A stretch of DNA of 64,000 nt from Catonia carolina (GCA_035578175.1 JAQMRL010000004.1:36038401-36102400); one strand, 5' to 3'. Positions 47,590 to 58,450 are shown, counted from the stretch's first letter. Notes: a model not told the origin generated them from the letters alone. Made by a program: numbers and translations.

Positions 47590-48015
47590 TTATACACCAC
47601 ACTTAAAAAAATAGCACCAGCAAAGACACGAGGGTGAGATTTTATAAAACATTAGCAGTGCCAACCCTACTCTATGGCAGTGAAACTTTGGTGCTATCGA
47701 AGCGAGAGGAGAGTAGATTGCAAGCATCTGAAATGAAATTTCTTAGACATACGTATGGATGTAGTAGAGAAGATCATTACAGAAATACCAAGAAAAGGAA
47801 AGAACTTAACATCTTCTCTATAAACGACAAGTTATCTCAGAACAGAATGCAGCGGTTAGAGCATGTAAACAGAATGCGGGAGGATAGGATACCTAAGCAG
47901 ACACTGGGCTATAAGCCGGAAGACAGGAGAGAACGAGGACGCTCGAGAAAGAGATGGGCAGATTTGAGAGGTTCAGAAAAGGCAGAGATGCCTAATCCTT
48001 GGAGGCAGAAGAAGA
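47590..48015 (+). pseudogene. RTE-type LINE C-terminal fragment
   Basis: A plus-strand frame (first ATG 47634, stop 48122) whose first ~130 residues read RFYKTLAVPTLLYGSETLVL, SRLQASEMKFLRHTYGCSRE, LNIFSINDKLSQNRMQRLEH and RERGRSRKRWADL. This is the best-preserved RTE-type 3' end in the window. The element ends in a GAAGAAGAAGAAG run near 48010 and the frame then reads unrelated flank. The 5' part, including RT, is absent, and the conserved Trp in 'GSETW' is Leu. Confidence 0.85.
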
Positions 48016-48545
48016 AGAAGAAGATCGGTATTGAAATTTATAAGCTATCTAACCAGTTCCAAGGAAAAATGTATAGCTCTCTGCTAAAACCAATGTTATC
48101 CGAAGATAATTTTAAAAATTAACAGAAAAAGCAGCTGAAAGATAAAAGCACATTAGAGCGTCAAAAATCTGAACGTCCGCACATCCCGTATGTCTTATGT
48201 AGTATTAAAAATGAGTCGCCAGGCTATGCGATCGTATAACTACATAAGCGTGGGATACCCCCAAAAGCGTTCAAAAGAATGAATTGGAAGTGACAAAAAC
48301 TATATTATAAGCTATGAAATTTGAACGAAAAATATATTATAAACTTGGTTATTTTTCAAATATTTAGAACGAAAATGAAGATAAGGATGGGAGTGACACA
48401 GAGAGGACAACTACACCGATCCTTTAACTTCTAAGGCTATGGCCGTACTTAAAGAGGCAAGTGTTGATGCAGAGGCAAGACTCTAGTGGAGCTCGACCGA
48501 ATTATTTTAAAATTGCGCCTGAATAGAAACTTGTATGTTGTTATT
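48016..48545. other. No gene seen
   Basis: Continues the chance extension of the LINE frame to 48122, then unrecognised sequence. Confidence 0.45.
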
Positions 48546-48909
48546 ACACTCAATCTGTTCATTGCAGGGCTAAAATAAATAGTTCTGTTTCTTATCACAT
48601 GGTCAGCCAATTAAATGACTGAAGCATTTAAGAACAGAAAAGGTAGAGGCGTAAAAGTCACTAATCAGAGTTATCTCCTCTGAAAGTAATAGTTTCATTA
48701 TACAGTCAGACCTTGTGGTGAATGAAGTGAAGGTGTCATTTGCAGAGTGGAAAATACGTGCTTATCAGAGGGTCCGGCATGCTGATAAGCGTACTTTTTC
48801 CATTCAGTGAGGAAGGCAATGGTAAACCACCTCACTCCTCGTTTTACTTAGTAAAACCTCTACAGGTTCAAACCAGCCTTTCGGCTGATGACCTAAACAA
48901 CAAACAACA
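48546..48909 (-). repeat. R380 repeat, copy 10
   Basis: Well-preserved minus-strand copy ending (its 5' end) in CAGCCTTTCGGCTGATGACC and TAAACAACAAAC. Useful as the undisturbed reference for split copy 4. The plus frame at 48740-48982 is made of this repeat. Confidence 0.85.
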
Positions 48910-50504
48910 CTTGTTGTTATTGCATGTTCGAAATTTCAGATTTGTAGCATATTTAAATTTTGAGTTATTAGTAAAATTCTGAACCCCTGTTAACTCCGTA
49001 ACCGCTCTCTAATTCGGCAATTTCAAAAAACCATTGTATTCAGTATAAAAAATTAATACAAATTCATTACCTAAAATTATGTAACAGTGATTCACCAGTT
49101 ATTCAGTAGAATTTTTTAAATATTTAAATAATGGTACTAGATGCTACAATAACAACATACAAGTTTATATTCCGGCAAAATCTAAAATAAATTGGTCGAT
49201 CGGTGTTTGAATTATAAGCCTCTAAATGCATCCAATGTGTTACAGCTACAAAACATCCGGCTCTTTTTTCTTCTCATTCGGATATTGGAGTATCAATAGA
49301 CGCTAAAAGTATGAAACTGACATTTAACAACGCAGATTAAAATCAGCTAAATTTTGGTGTACAGTACGTTAAAATTGAACAACCGGTTTTGAAGAAAGAA
49401 GGCTCCAAACTCGGGTATCTATAATAAAGAAATCGACAGTAGTTTAATTTTTTATTCGCTTTCCTTACAGTATTTTGCTGTCAAATAAATTGATTGCCAA
49501 AAAATGTCTATGATATTCAAGCCGATACGACTTAAAAATTAAAATTTTAGAGAAGCTTTCCATAGACATTTGTTATCATTTTAAAAACCTTTAACATTTT
49601 CTTAACAGAATTTTACCTGAAAATTAAATAATGTTTTATGCAGATCTAGATTCTAAAGCGAATCCTTACCACGTTTTCTCTATTATGTTCTATCTATAAC
49701 TGTTAAAGGATTACACATAATAGGCTATTACGGTTAATACATAATATTCAAATCTTCATAGATAAACACCTAGTTTTCAACATTAAACAACGTATAACTA
49801 GGATATTGTTATTTAACCCTTACATTTTCAAAAATTCAAAAATGCCTTTCGGGTGATATGAGAAAAGTTTACCTTTCCTGTCAGTGGTAAATATAAATAA
49901 TAGTTGTTTTAACACGAATAACATGGCGACTATAATTTATCAAATTTACAAATAAAGAAACAAACAGTGGCATATTGAAAACAGAACTATTATTTTTATG
50001 ATAACAGTATTTTGCGTGAAAAAGTCACGGTAAATAAAATGGCAAAGATAAAACGATTGTTTTTTGTTCGTTAAAATAATAATTGAATTTGAGTAAATTC
50101 CAAATTACAGGCAATGTTGATTGTTTGAATAATGTACGGGTTGAATGTTCAGTTTATGTTGTTTCTATGTTTGCAAAGTTCATTTGTGCATATTTAGTAT
50201 GTTTGCATTAACGTATTTATAAAGTGTACATACAAAATGTTATTGTTTAAATAAACCGGACTTTGTGTACCAGTCTCATTATCGTTGGATTTAATACTGT
50301 ACTCGATGCAGTGTAAAATAATTAGTATTTTATATAACAAAATGAAATTACCTGGTATATGACATTAAACTCCTGTATATATATTCCAAATAGTAATAAT
50401 AACAATAACAGTAACAAAATTGCAAAATTTTTTACAATATTATTGTAACAAAACTATTTGCTTGTCACCGGATGGCGACATTAAGTGGCGAGTTGAAAAC
50501 TAAA
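48910..50504. other. AT-rich, no gene seen
   Basis: Nothing recognised. Confidence 0.5.
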
Positions 50505-50512
50505 ATTTTGGT

Positions 50513-50528
50513 GGCCCTGAAAAGGGCC
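50513..50528 (-). terminator. Consensus histone 3' stem-loop (unit B)
   Basis: Minus strand GGCCCTTTTCAGGGCC: a perfect six-base-pair stem with TTTC loop, preceded by CTAAAC and followed by ACCAAAA. It matches the animal histone mRNA stem-loop consensus at all usual positions. Confidence 0.8.
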
Positions 50529-50916
50529 GTTTAGGCAGTGGTCATCTTGATGGGAAGCGTCGGTCGTAGTTGTCATGGCGGTTGAGGGGCTGGGCGACAT
50601 GGCGTTGTCATGGCGTGTCGTCGTCCAGCGCAGACATCATCTTCTTCCCTCGCAGTAGTGCGTCGATGGCTGCTTCGTTGGATCCGGTGGGAGTAAGGCT
50701 TAGTCCAGTAACCGCTGTGGGCATCGCTCGCGTCAGCGGGCGATGACGGGCCGGCCGACGGCTTACGGTGTCGGGTCGGCGAGCGGAAGCATCATCTTCT
50801 CTCTTGAGGGATCGTTAATAATTAGTCTCCACTGGAGTCCGGTAGCCGAGTTGCCGATCGTGGACGTCTTATCTGCTGTCTGGATCGGAATTGAATCCCT
50901 CGGCTCAGTGTAACGC

Positions 50917-50925
50917 TCTTTTTAT
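50917..50925 (-). promoter_or_regulatory. TATA box of unit B
   Basis: TATAAAAAG on the minus strand within GC-rich sequence, with an initiator-like TCAATT ~30 bp downstream. Spacing is right for a core polymerase II promoter. Confidence 0.5.
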
Positions 50926-51085
50926 AGTCGCCGAAAGTGCTGTGGTATAAGGTGGTTACTGGCTCGGCCTTGATGACAAAGGCCTCTGACGGTTCGCCGC
51001 TACAAGCCTACAATCTTTCTCACAACTATTGGTGGCTCCCTCTGTCGCTACGTCGGAAGCTTTGATAGCCGGCAGCATAGTATTT

Positions 51086-51613
51086 AATCAAAGGGGGTGA
51101 CGGTGACATACTATATTACAATTTACTTTAAAAATAAATATTATGTTTTTTTTAATATCTGTGCCTAAGACGTTAAGAGTGTTAATTCTAGTTGTCTATT
51201 TTTCTGGAAAGCCAGAAATGGAAAGTGCTTCCTTTCATTATAGTAACAAAATTACAATAGGTATTAGAACTTGAAATTTACACACAATATAGTTTCCGGG
51301 CAATCGATTTTTATTATTTCGCAACTTTCTGAATTTTTAAATCCTCTCACACCTCCCATAGGACTTGAAATTCTATACCTCCTTTTGTTTTTGTTTTTTT
51401 TTTTTTTGTTGTATTGGTATTTTCTACATTAGTGATTTTAATACAAAATGAGTTTTTCCAACAAAAGCAAAACTTTGTTGAAATATTTATTTAGCAATAT
51501 CTTGATTTTATTACAGAACGGAATGCTGTACTCAGATATATTTAAAAAATTTCTGCTCAAGTACTGTTTAAAGGTATACAGTATTATATTTATACAGTTA
51601 ATATTTAATATTG
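51086..51613. other. AT-rich, no gene seen
   Basis: The plus frame 51448-51891 begins here and runs into SINE S2 copy 2; it is not considered a gene. Confidence 0.5.
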
Positions 51614-51928
51614 ACCCACCGGGTTGGTCTAGAGGTAAAGTCGTCGCCAAAATCAGCTGTTTAACAGCTGAGATGAAGGTTCCTGGTTCAAATCCTAGTA
51701 AAGGTAGTTATTTTTATACGGATTCGAATGCTAGACGGCGGTTACCGGTGTACTATGATGGTTGGGGTTCAATTAACCATACTCTCTCAGGAATGGTCGA
51801 CCTGAGTCTGTACAAGACTACACCTAATTTACACGTCATACATATCATCCTCATTTCATTGGGTCATGGGATTGCTATTGTTCTGAATTGAACAGATTGC
51901 AATGTACACACATTAGGATTATAAAAAA
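51614..51928 (+). mobile_element. SINE S2, copy 2
   Basis: A-box region GGTTGGTCTAGAGGTAAAG, palindromic AAAATCAGCTGTTTAACAGC arm (its right half shortened), B-box GGTTCAAATCC at 51685-51695, a body nearly identical to copy 1, and an A-rich end. Lies 48 bp before copy 3 in the same orientation. Confidence 0.9.
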
Positions 51929-51975
51929 ATATACATATTTAAAACTTGAAAATTTGAACAGTTGTTAAAACCTTG

Positions 51976-52299
51976 ACTATCGAGTTGGTCTAGAGGTAAA
52001 GTCGTCGCCGCGGGCCAGCTGTTTAACAGCTGATTTTGGAGACGAAGGTTCCTGGTTCAAATCCTAGCGAAGGTAGTTACTTTTATACGGATTCGAATAT
52101 AGAAGTGGTTACCGGTGTACTTTGATGGTTGGGGTTTAATTACCCATACTCTCTCAGGAATTATCGGCGTGGGTCTGTACAAGACTACACCTCATTTATG
52201 CGTCATACAAATAATCTTCATCTCATTGGGTCTTGGTGTTGCTTCTTGTCTCAATTGAACAGATTGCAACGTACACACATTAGGAATTTAAAAAAAAAT
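51976..52299 (+). mobile_element. SINE S2, copy 3
   Basis: Same family: CGAGTTGGTCTAGAGGTAAA, B-box GGTTCAAATCC at 52054-52064, and an A-run end. The left half of the palindromic arm is changed to CGCGGGCCAGCTG. More diverged in the body than copies 1 and 2. Confidence 0.9.
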
Positions 52300-52737
52300 T
52301 GAAACCTGTAAAAATTCAGGTAAGGCAAATAGGAGTTAACACTGCATACCATTAGATAGAGCATTTTGTGCTGGTTTTAAAGGTAACTGTTAACTCAGTT
52401 GAAAAAATTGGCTAAAATTGGAGTTAACACCCTTTGCCTCTAAGGGGTAGATACACAAAGAGGTGCTGTAACTGGAATTTAAAAAAATAAATACTTTTTT
52501 TAACCTAAAATATTCTATATTTTTTTCTGCGTAAAATTGCATACTTTTATGTATAATTACGATTGTTAATAATTTTTAATACATTGTAACGTTTATTCCG
52601 GGTTTTTTTCAAAATCGTTCTATCTCCCAATAACAAATGCTCCTTTTAAATTTATAGCAAATATTTATTTTGAAATTAACCACTTATATCAATTAATACA
52701 GCTATACCAACTAAAAATTACTGTAAACTACTTGACT
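52300..52737. other. AT-rich, no gene seen
   Basis: Nothing recognised. Confidence 0.5.
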
Positions 52738-53535
52738 TAATCTTCTTCATTTTTGGGTTCCCATCCGTCCATGTTGGCCACCATATTACTAATCTGAACC
52801 GTATCCACTGCTGCTCGAAACACCTGTGTTGTCGTTTTCGAGTACCACATTCCAGATTTTTCAACCAGGAAATACGTCTTCTCCCCACGCTCTGTTGTCC
52901 AGCTATTCTTCCCTGCAATATAGATTGCAGCAACCCATATTTTTTTGCGAGTCCATAGCGCATATTTTTGAAAGTTGTCCCTATTTTGGCCTCGACAGAA
53001 TGGAGACATCTAAGAAGGTAGGTGTTGCACTGTGGATCCCAGAGAGAGTAGGGGCAGCGATACTGCGAGATGAGGAGAGCTGTATATAAACAGTTCCGAA
53101 GGTGGTGGATAGTTGTTTCCTGGTGTCGAGTCAAATGGCCAGGCGGCGGGTTTTTGGTTGGTAGGCGGTTGCGGCCTCCTTGGGGCTGGACGAGGACGCC
53201 TCAATTGAGGTCACTACTACTTCCCCTATCGTGAGGTAGTGAACGTGAGTTTTTCTCGCCCCCTCGGATATAAAAAAACCATATCTTTTCTCGTAGCACA
53301 TTATATGTCCCAAATACTGGAACTTCCTAATGTTTATCGTACTCATGACTTTCTTTTGATGACTTTTTACATGCGTCTTAATACTTCCTCATTAGAGACG
53401 CAATCCACCCAGGAGACTCTCAGCATCCTTCTATAGAGCCACATCTCAAACGCTCCCAGTCTTAAACTCATTTAATCATTAAGAATCTAAGACTCCACGC
53501 CATAAAACAGAACCGAGTAAACAACTGAACTTAAT
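52738..53535 (-). pseudogene. RTE-type LINE 3' end, interrupted
   Basis: Minus-strand pieces run in order. From 53535 are SVLFYGVES and LGAFEMWLYRRMLRVSWVDC with VSNEEVLRRM, then INIRKFQYLGHIMCYEKRYG. After ~280 bp of foreign GC-rich sequence come KKYGLLQSILQGRIAGQQSV and GRRRISWLKNL, and in another frame TTTQVFRAAVDTVQISNMVA. This is the same RTE type as 20265-20705. Frame changes and the insertion make it dead. Plus-strand frames here are shadows. Confidence 0.85.
52985..53262. repeat. GC-rich insertion inside the RTE remnant
   Basis: About 280 bp with no RTE similarity separates two parts of the LINE reading. The flanking words are related (minus strand ATGTGCTACGAGAAAAGATA on one side, ATGCGCTATGGACTCGCAAA on the other), as if part of the target were duplicated and diverged. 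It contains TATATAAACAG (plus strand, about 53082-53092). Class unknown. Confidence 0.5.
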
Positions 53536-54984
53536 AACAGACTAAATTTTAACACAAAATGTCCTAAAACTTAACCAAAGCTTAAACGAAGTTAACTAAA
53601 AAATTATTCATTATCTCAGAAATCGACTGAGGTGTCAAGTTGATATTTGGAAGCCTAATATACATCTTCATTTCAAACTACTGTAGTAAAACTATTAAGG
53701 CACGCCTGAAGTAATATATATTAGATTGGGTATTTTTAATTTGTAACAATTTGGAATACGTGTTTGCCGCGTACGAATCAAATCGACGTTATGTGATTAA
53801 ATTGCCTTGTCCACACGTAGGTGAAGTAATGTTAAGGTTTTTAAGTTAAGTTAATGTTAAAGTTAAGGTGAAGTGATATGAAGTGAAAGTTGAAACTTGT
53901 CCTAAAATATTTATACTAGTATGTAATAATAGGACAAGATCTAAAACCTGACATATAAATAGAGAAGCTTTCAATAAAATAAGGTAAGATTGTCTTTTTA
54001 GTGCACCTCAATGTAGTTTATAAGTTGGAGATAAATTTACATTTCTCGTGTTGCAGATGTGGCAAAGATATTTGCTAATTAGGACTATTTGCCTCAAATG
54101 TATTTTTTAATTACATTAACATGATTTCTTAGTTAAAATAGAGCATGTAAACACGCTAATAAATTATGTAAAGTAACAGAATTTAAATTTCATTAATAAT
54201 ATCGGTAGTTACCAAAGTGAAAGTGATTTCAAATACTACCACCCAACTCAAGTGAAACCGCAAAGGATAAATTTATCTTAAGGGAATATAGCCTGGGAAT
54301 CGTTTGTCATTTAGTATCAGAGAACAGGATAAGAGTAGCATGAGTCGTATACGTCTAGGTCTTTTGGCGTCAGATCTCACTCGAGTCAAGCGGAATTAAC
54401 AAGAGAGAATGCTGAGAGAGTGGCTCGAGTGTTGCTGACTCAAATGGAAAATTAGCCTCTGTAGAAATGAACGTATTCATAGCTTTTGTTCATCTGTATA
54501 AACTCAATGGTTATGTTTAAATGCAGAGCAAATAGTTTCCTTTATCAAAACAAAATTCTTGCTAAGGCAACAAATTTTCCTAACCAACAAACGCACAAAT
54601 AATATGAGTTATTTCAATTTAAGTAAATAATATTCTCTACAAAATATCCTATTTACTTAATAAATTATTATATTTATTTACTAACATTTGCCAGTGTTTA
54701 TCCTTCAGTTAAATTTATACTTTGCTTTTATAAGCAGTGCAAGTCAGAAATAACAATTGGCTATTGTACAACATTTTCATTTTTATTTTTTTCATTCGGT
54801 ATTTAGTTTCGTATTTTCTTATTACATAAATTATATTTTTGTTTCGTATTTGATAAAAAATAATGATTATTTTACGTTGGGAAATAATTAGAATTTTATA
54901 ATAACTATACATATTTTATGCTTACTGTGTATTAGCCAATTTATATAAATTTAGAACTTCCTATTATAAGTAAATCTGAAAATA
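53536..54984. other. AT-rich, no gene seen
   Basis: A GTTAAG/GTTAAA-rich run lies near 53830-53890. The minus frame 54715-54912 is lysine/isoleucine low-complexity. No gene was recognised. Confidence 0.45.
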
Positions 54985-55661
54985 TAGTTGACCTTCCATT
55001 ACTCAAACGTCTGTAACTCGAAATTTTCTGTAATTCAAATTAAATTTGGTTTCCCTAGGATTTACTCGTTAATTTACGTTAAAATTAGCCTCCATAACTC
55101 GAACTCTTGTTTAAGACCTTTTATAAATCCGATTTTTTTTTTGTTTTCAACGCAAATGAATACGAAAATGTTTGTAGCCTGGAATAGTAGAAGGTATATT
55201 CATTAAATTGACTGCAAGAAATACACGGGAAACATCTCCCCATATCAGGGTAATGCCCCGAGAAAAATCAGATCGATTAGCAATGCAACGTGGTATTACC
55301 AAACTGAAAGCCACCAGTAGAAGACTTGAAAAAATTTAAAAAACGTCACTGAATCATTCAAAACATGATTTGTGATGAATTGCCTCAGTTTCAAACGCAG
55401 ACTACATAAAAAATAAAATTACAAGAAATCAAAATTACTTCTCCTAATCAAAAAGTTACAGCGCATAAGCTTCGTTTAATGCCATTAAACAGAATTATTT
55501 ATTAAATATTTAACATTAGCTGTAATAGCTATAATATTTAACATTAGCTTTAAAAGTTGATCAAAATTCGATAGTTTTGTCTTTCTGTATTTCGAATTTT
55601 CTATAATTTGAATAAGTGCCATTTCACCCTACATGTTACGAGTTATAGAGATTCAACTGTA
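54985..55661. mobile_element. pogo/Tc1-like MITE with TA flanks
   Basis: The left end (TA AGTTGACC-type start, TATAGTTGACCTTCCATTAC then TCAAACGTCTGTAACTCGAA) and the reverse complement of the right end (TACAGTTGAATCTCTATAAC then TCGTAAC) are inverted relatives. The CTCGAA / TTCGAA-type words occur inside both. Length ~675 bp, with no transposase motif in the centre. It fits a non-autonomous Tc1/mariner/pogo-group element with TA target, degraded. Confidence 0.5.
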
Positions 55662-55856
55662 TTTCATAATAGGATTATTTAACCTACTTAAGAATCCTAT
55701 TTAACGCTTATAAAAATTACTAGACTTTGTAGATATTTTTTTAAAGATCTTTTTTTGTTAAATAATTTTTCGCAGTTGATAAAATTTGCTGCACTTTGTA
55801 AAATAGAAACTGTAGCTTGAGAATATTTGTAAGTTATTATAATATTTTTAGAAAAA

Positions 55857-56189
55857 TGGTTCCAGATTTCAAGGATTCTAATGAATGAAACAAATCGATA
55901 AATATGCCATTCACGTTTTCTAAACTACCGAACATATTCAGTAATACCGAATAACATTGCGCTGCCACAGTTAAAAAATGTAAAGTACCTGGGGTTTTAT
56001 CTCGACCGCCGACCGATTTGGAAGAAACAAATTGTGACGAAAGGCAATTTTGATTTAAAACTGGTAAAGTTATTTTGTTTAACTGGGAGACGCCCACAAT
56101 TACCAATTGAATTAAAACTGATACTATACAAGACTTTTCTAAGTTTATCTGGGCGTACAGGTTACAACTCTGAACAGAAAACACATTAA
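55857..56189 (+). pseudogene. Jockey ORF2 thumb fragment
   Basis: Plus-strand frame with one internal stop: WFQISRILMNETNR, stop, then ALPQLKNVKYLGFYLDRRPI, WKKQIVTKGNFDLKLVKLFC, TGRRPQLPIELKLILYKTFL and a stop at 56187. 'VKYLG-x-YLDRRxxWKKHI' and 'LPxExKLxLYKTxL' are Jockey post-palm signatures. The longer minus frame 55837-56184 is its antisense shadow. Confidence 0.85.
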
Positions 56190-56695
56190 AAGTTTTTAAC
56201 GTATTTTATAATACTTTTTTTATTAATTTTTATTAATCTGGTTTTGTTATTAACAAAAGTCCGATTTCAACGTTTCTTGTATTTATGTATTACTTAATTT
56301 ACAATAAAGTTCTCAAAATAAGCTTTTAACAAAGTTATATTACGTTAAACGCAAAACGGTATGTTATAAATCGCTGCTCCGACCTGTATGGACTTACGTG
56401 ATTCAGGTATTTGATTCCGCTAAGCCCTAAGTAATAATGAAATTATAAGTAACGCTTTCAATCCAAATACATCCGGATTATTGCAGATGCAACCTGGTAG
56501 GCCTACTTAACTAACGAAATGTTGCACATGCTACAGTGACATTAGGTCTACTCATCAATGTTACAGACCTTTTAAACGGAAACTTCCGGAAAACGAAAAC
56601 CAACTAATACGAAACGTATACATGCCACATTTACCCGGTAAACCCGTCACGCAGACTTCGTAGATGATGAAAAGATTTTTTTTTACGGATTAATT
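56190..56695. other. AT-rich, no gene seen
   Basis: Nothing recognised except a TAGGCCTA octamer (56498-56505). Confidence 0.5.
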
Positions 56696-57125
56696 TTACA
56701 TCAAACGCCGTTTCTCCGTTCCCAACTTCCATTTTCCTCTATCGAAGCAAACGTCCTCCTCCAGGTTTCTAGCATCCATTGCCTCCCCTACATCGTCCTT
56801 CCAACCCCTTCCTGGTCGCCCTCTCTTCCTCCTTTCTGGTGGGATCCATTCTAATATTTTTCGGGGCCATCTATCTGCTCCCAACCTCTTCACATGGCCG
56901 AACCATATCAACTGTCTTCTTTCCGTCTCTCCATTAACTGTTCTTGATAAATCCATGTTGTTTCTTATCGTTTCATTCCTTACTCTATCCAATTTAGAGA
57001 TACCACAGCTTCTTCTGAGGAAGTCCATTTCAGCCGCTGCAAGTTTCCTTCTGTTGGCCTTACTAACATCCTATACTTCCGATCCATATAGTGTGACACT
57101 TTCAACTAAACTTTTATATATTCGT
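56696..57125 (-). pseudogene. LINE C-terminal fragment (RTE-like)
   Basis: Minus frame of 110 codons from the ATG at 57028: MDFLRRSCGISKLDRVRNET, QLIWFGHVKRLGADRWPRKI, RRKRGRPGRGWKDDV and RNLEEDVCFDRGKWKLGTEK at a normal-looking C-terminus (RRLM). Upstream in frame is YGSEV, a stop, then DVSKANRRKLAAAE, so the similarity continues past a nonsense codon. This is the 'EMDFxRRSxxISRxDRxRN ... LxWYGHVxRM ... GRPxxxW' tail of LINE polyproteins. The 5' part is absent. Confidence 0.8.
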
Positions 57126-57576
57126 TTCTTTGTATTTATGTTTATTGTGTTTTGCCATAGAGGAGATGGAAAAGATACCTTTATAAAAATTAAAAATTAC
57201 ACGTGAGAGTCTTTCTACTAAGTTATGATCTCATTTAAGTCATTTTCGTCATATTTTTCTAGTTGTATAAAGCTGTAAATAGCATTAATAAAGTTTACAA
57301 TACCGTTAAATTAAAATCTATAATGTTCGAGTTCTAATTTTTATTCATAAGTTTACTTCATTATTAAAACCTAAAACTTTTTTATAATTGTCCTATTTCA
57401 CTGAGATAATTGCGGTCAATATCCTTCCCCAGCCGTAAATCGCTGATGAAGTGTTTCCAGACCTGTGTTCATAAACATTTTTCACTATTTTCAGCTAAAG
57501 AATAATCTACTGAGAGATGACTGTTAAAGTTTGTACCGCTCTGTGTGTAACTATTGATTTTTTTTAAATATTTTTA
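57126..57576. other. AT-rich, no gene seen
   Basis: Nothing recognised. Confidence 0.5.
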
Positions 57577-58450
57577 TATACAGAGTGTTTCTAAACTGCA
57601 CGGTAATCTCTAGGGAGATGATTCTATAGCTAAAAATAAGAAAAAAGTTCATATAAACATAGATCCGGAAATGTTTCGTTAGCGAGTTATGCCTGACGAA
57701 AGATTTTGCCATGATTCCTGGGCAAAGAGCGAAATAAAACCATACTGAAATTCTGAGAAGATAAATTAAGGGAACATTTTAGTGCTTTCTTATGGTTTTT
57801 AATCTGAGAAATTTAAAAAAATGAGTCCCAGAACTGTATCACTTTTAGTTTTTAAGAAAACTACATTAAAAAATTTAAAAGTTGGATCAGTAATTATAAT
57901 AAATCAATATTACTACCTTGAGTTGCTTTCTAAACTACGTCAAAAAGTAGGGAAAAAACGCCTCGAAATGTGGAAGGACAAATCATGGGTTCTCCACCAA
58001 TACGCCAGCTCATTCCGCGTTACCTGTCAAGAAGTTCCTAGCCAAGTACAGCATCTCAGTGTTAGAACATCCACCTTACTCACCAGATCTAGCTCCATGT
58101 GACTTCTACCTGTTCCCTAAGGTGAAATCTGAATTAAAAGGCACAAGATTTGAGTCTGTGGAAGCTGTAGAAGAGAAATTGGCACGTGTCCTGAAGAAGC
58201 TGACAGAAGTGACTTCCAGCACTGTTTGCAACAATAGAAAATTTGCATGGAGCGTTGTAGGGAAAGAGAAGGGTATATATTGAAGGTGGCAGTTAGTGAT
58301 TATGTATAAAATTACAACAAATTTTTTGACAACGGCAGTCTCGTTATTTAATTGCCACATCTCGTAGGTTTATTTGAATTTTTTGTTATTTTTAGCTATA
58401 GAATCGTCTCTCTAGAGAATACAGTGCAATATTTAGAATCACCCGGTATA
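57577..58450 (+). mobile_element. mariner-like transposon, internally deleted
   Basis: Both ends carry ~64-bp inverted terminal repeats. The left reads CAGAGTGTTTCTAAACTGCA...GGAGATGATTCTATAGCTAA; the right, reverse complement, reads CCGGGTGATTCTAAATATTG...AGAGACGATTCTATAGCTAA. TA lies at both outer borders. At ~870 bp the element is shorter than the usual ~1.3 kb, and only the second half of the transposase is readable, so part of the 5' coding region is deleted. Confidence 0.85.
57890..58283 (+). pseudogene. mariner transposase C-terminal half
   Basis: Reads NQYYYLELLSKLRQKVGKKR then LEMWKDKSWVLH in one frame (57821-58102). After a shift it reads TPAHSALPVKKFLAKYSISV then LEHPPYSPDLAPCDFYLFPK, FESVEAVEEKLARVL and a stop at 58281-58283. 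The DD34D third-Asp region (SPDLAPCDF) is intact. The second catalytic Asp, expected in 'HHDNAPAH', is lost because the frameshift and base loss fall exactly there (H-Q/N-T-P-A-H). The N-terminal DNA-binding part is missing. Non-functional. Confidence 0.85.

Larger units (their letters stand above)
50505..51085 (-). other. Histone-like transcription unit B (no histone ORF)
   Basis: A ~580-bp GC-rich block in strongly AT-rich DNA. On the minus strand a clear TATA box (GACTATAAAAAGAG, 50917-50925) is followed ~30 bp later by an initiator-like ATTCAATTCC, and ~390 bp after the TATA by a consensus histone 3' stem-loop (50513-50528) with ACCAAAA. A transcript of ~370-380 nt would be the size of a small histone mRNA. 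I read the three minus frames: the longest open run is ~65 codons (about 50830-50630) rich in Arg, Asp and Ala, with no histone fold sequence. Either the coding part has been replaced or decayed, or this is a non-coding or unknown small gene with histone-type 3' processing. Confidence 0.5.

Noticed and set aside
48740..48982. 80-codon plus frame
   Set aside because: Composed of R380 copy 10 in antisense.
55837..56184. 115-codon minus-strand frame
   Set aside because: The plus strand over the same bases reads a Jockey RT fragment with family motifs; the minus frame is its antisense shadow.
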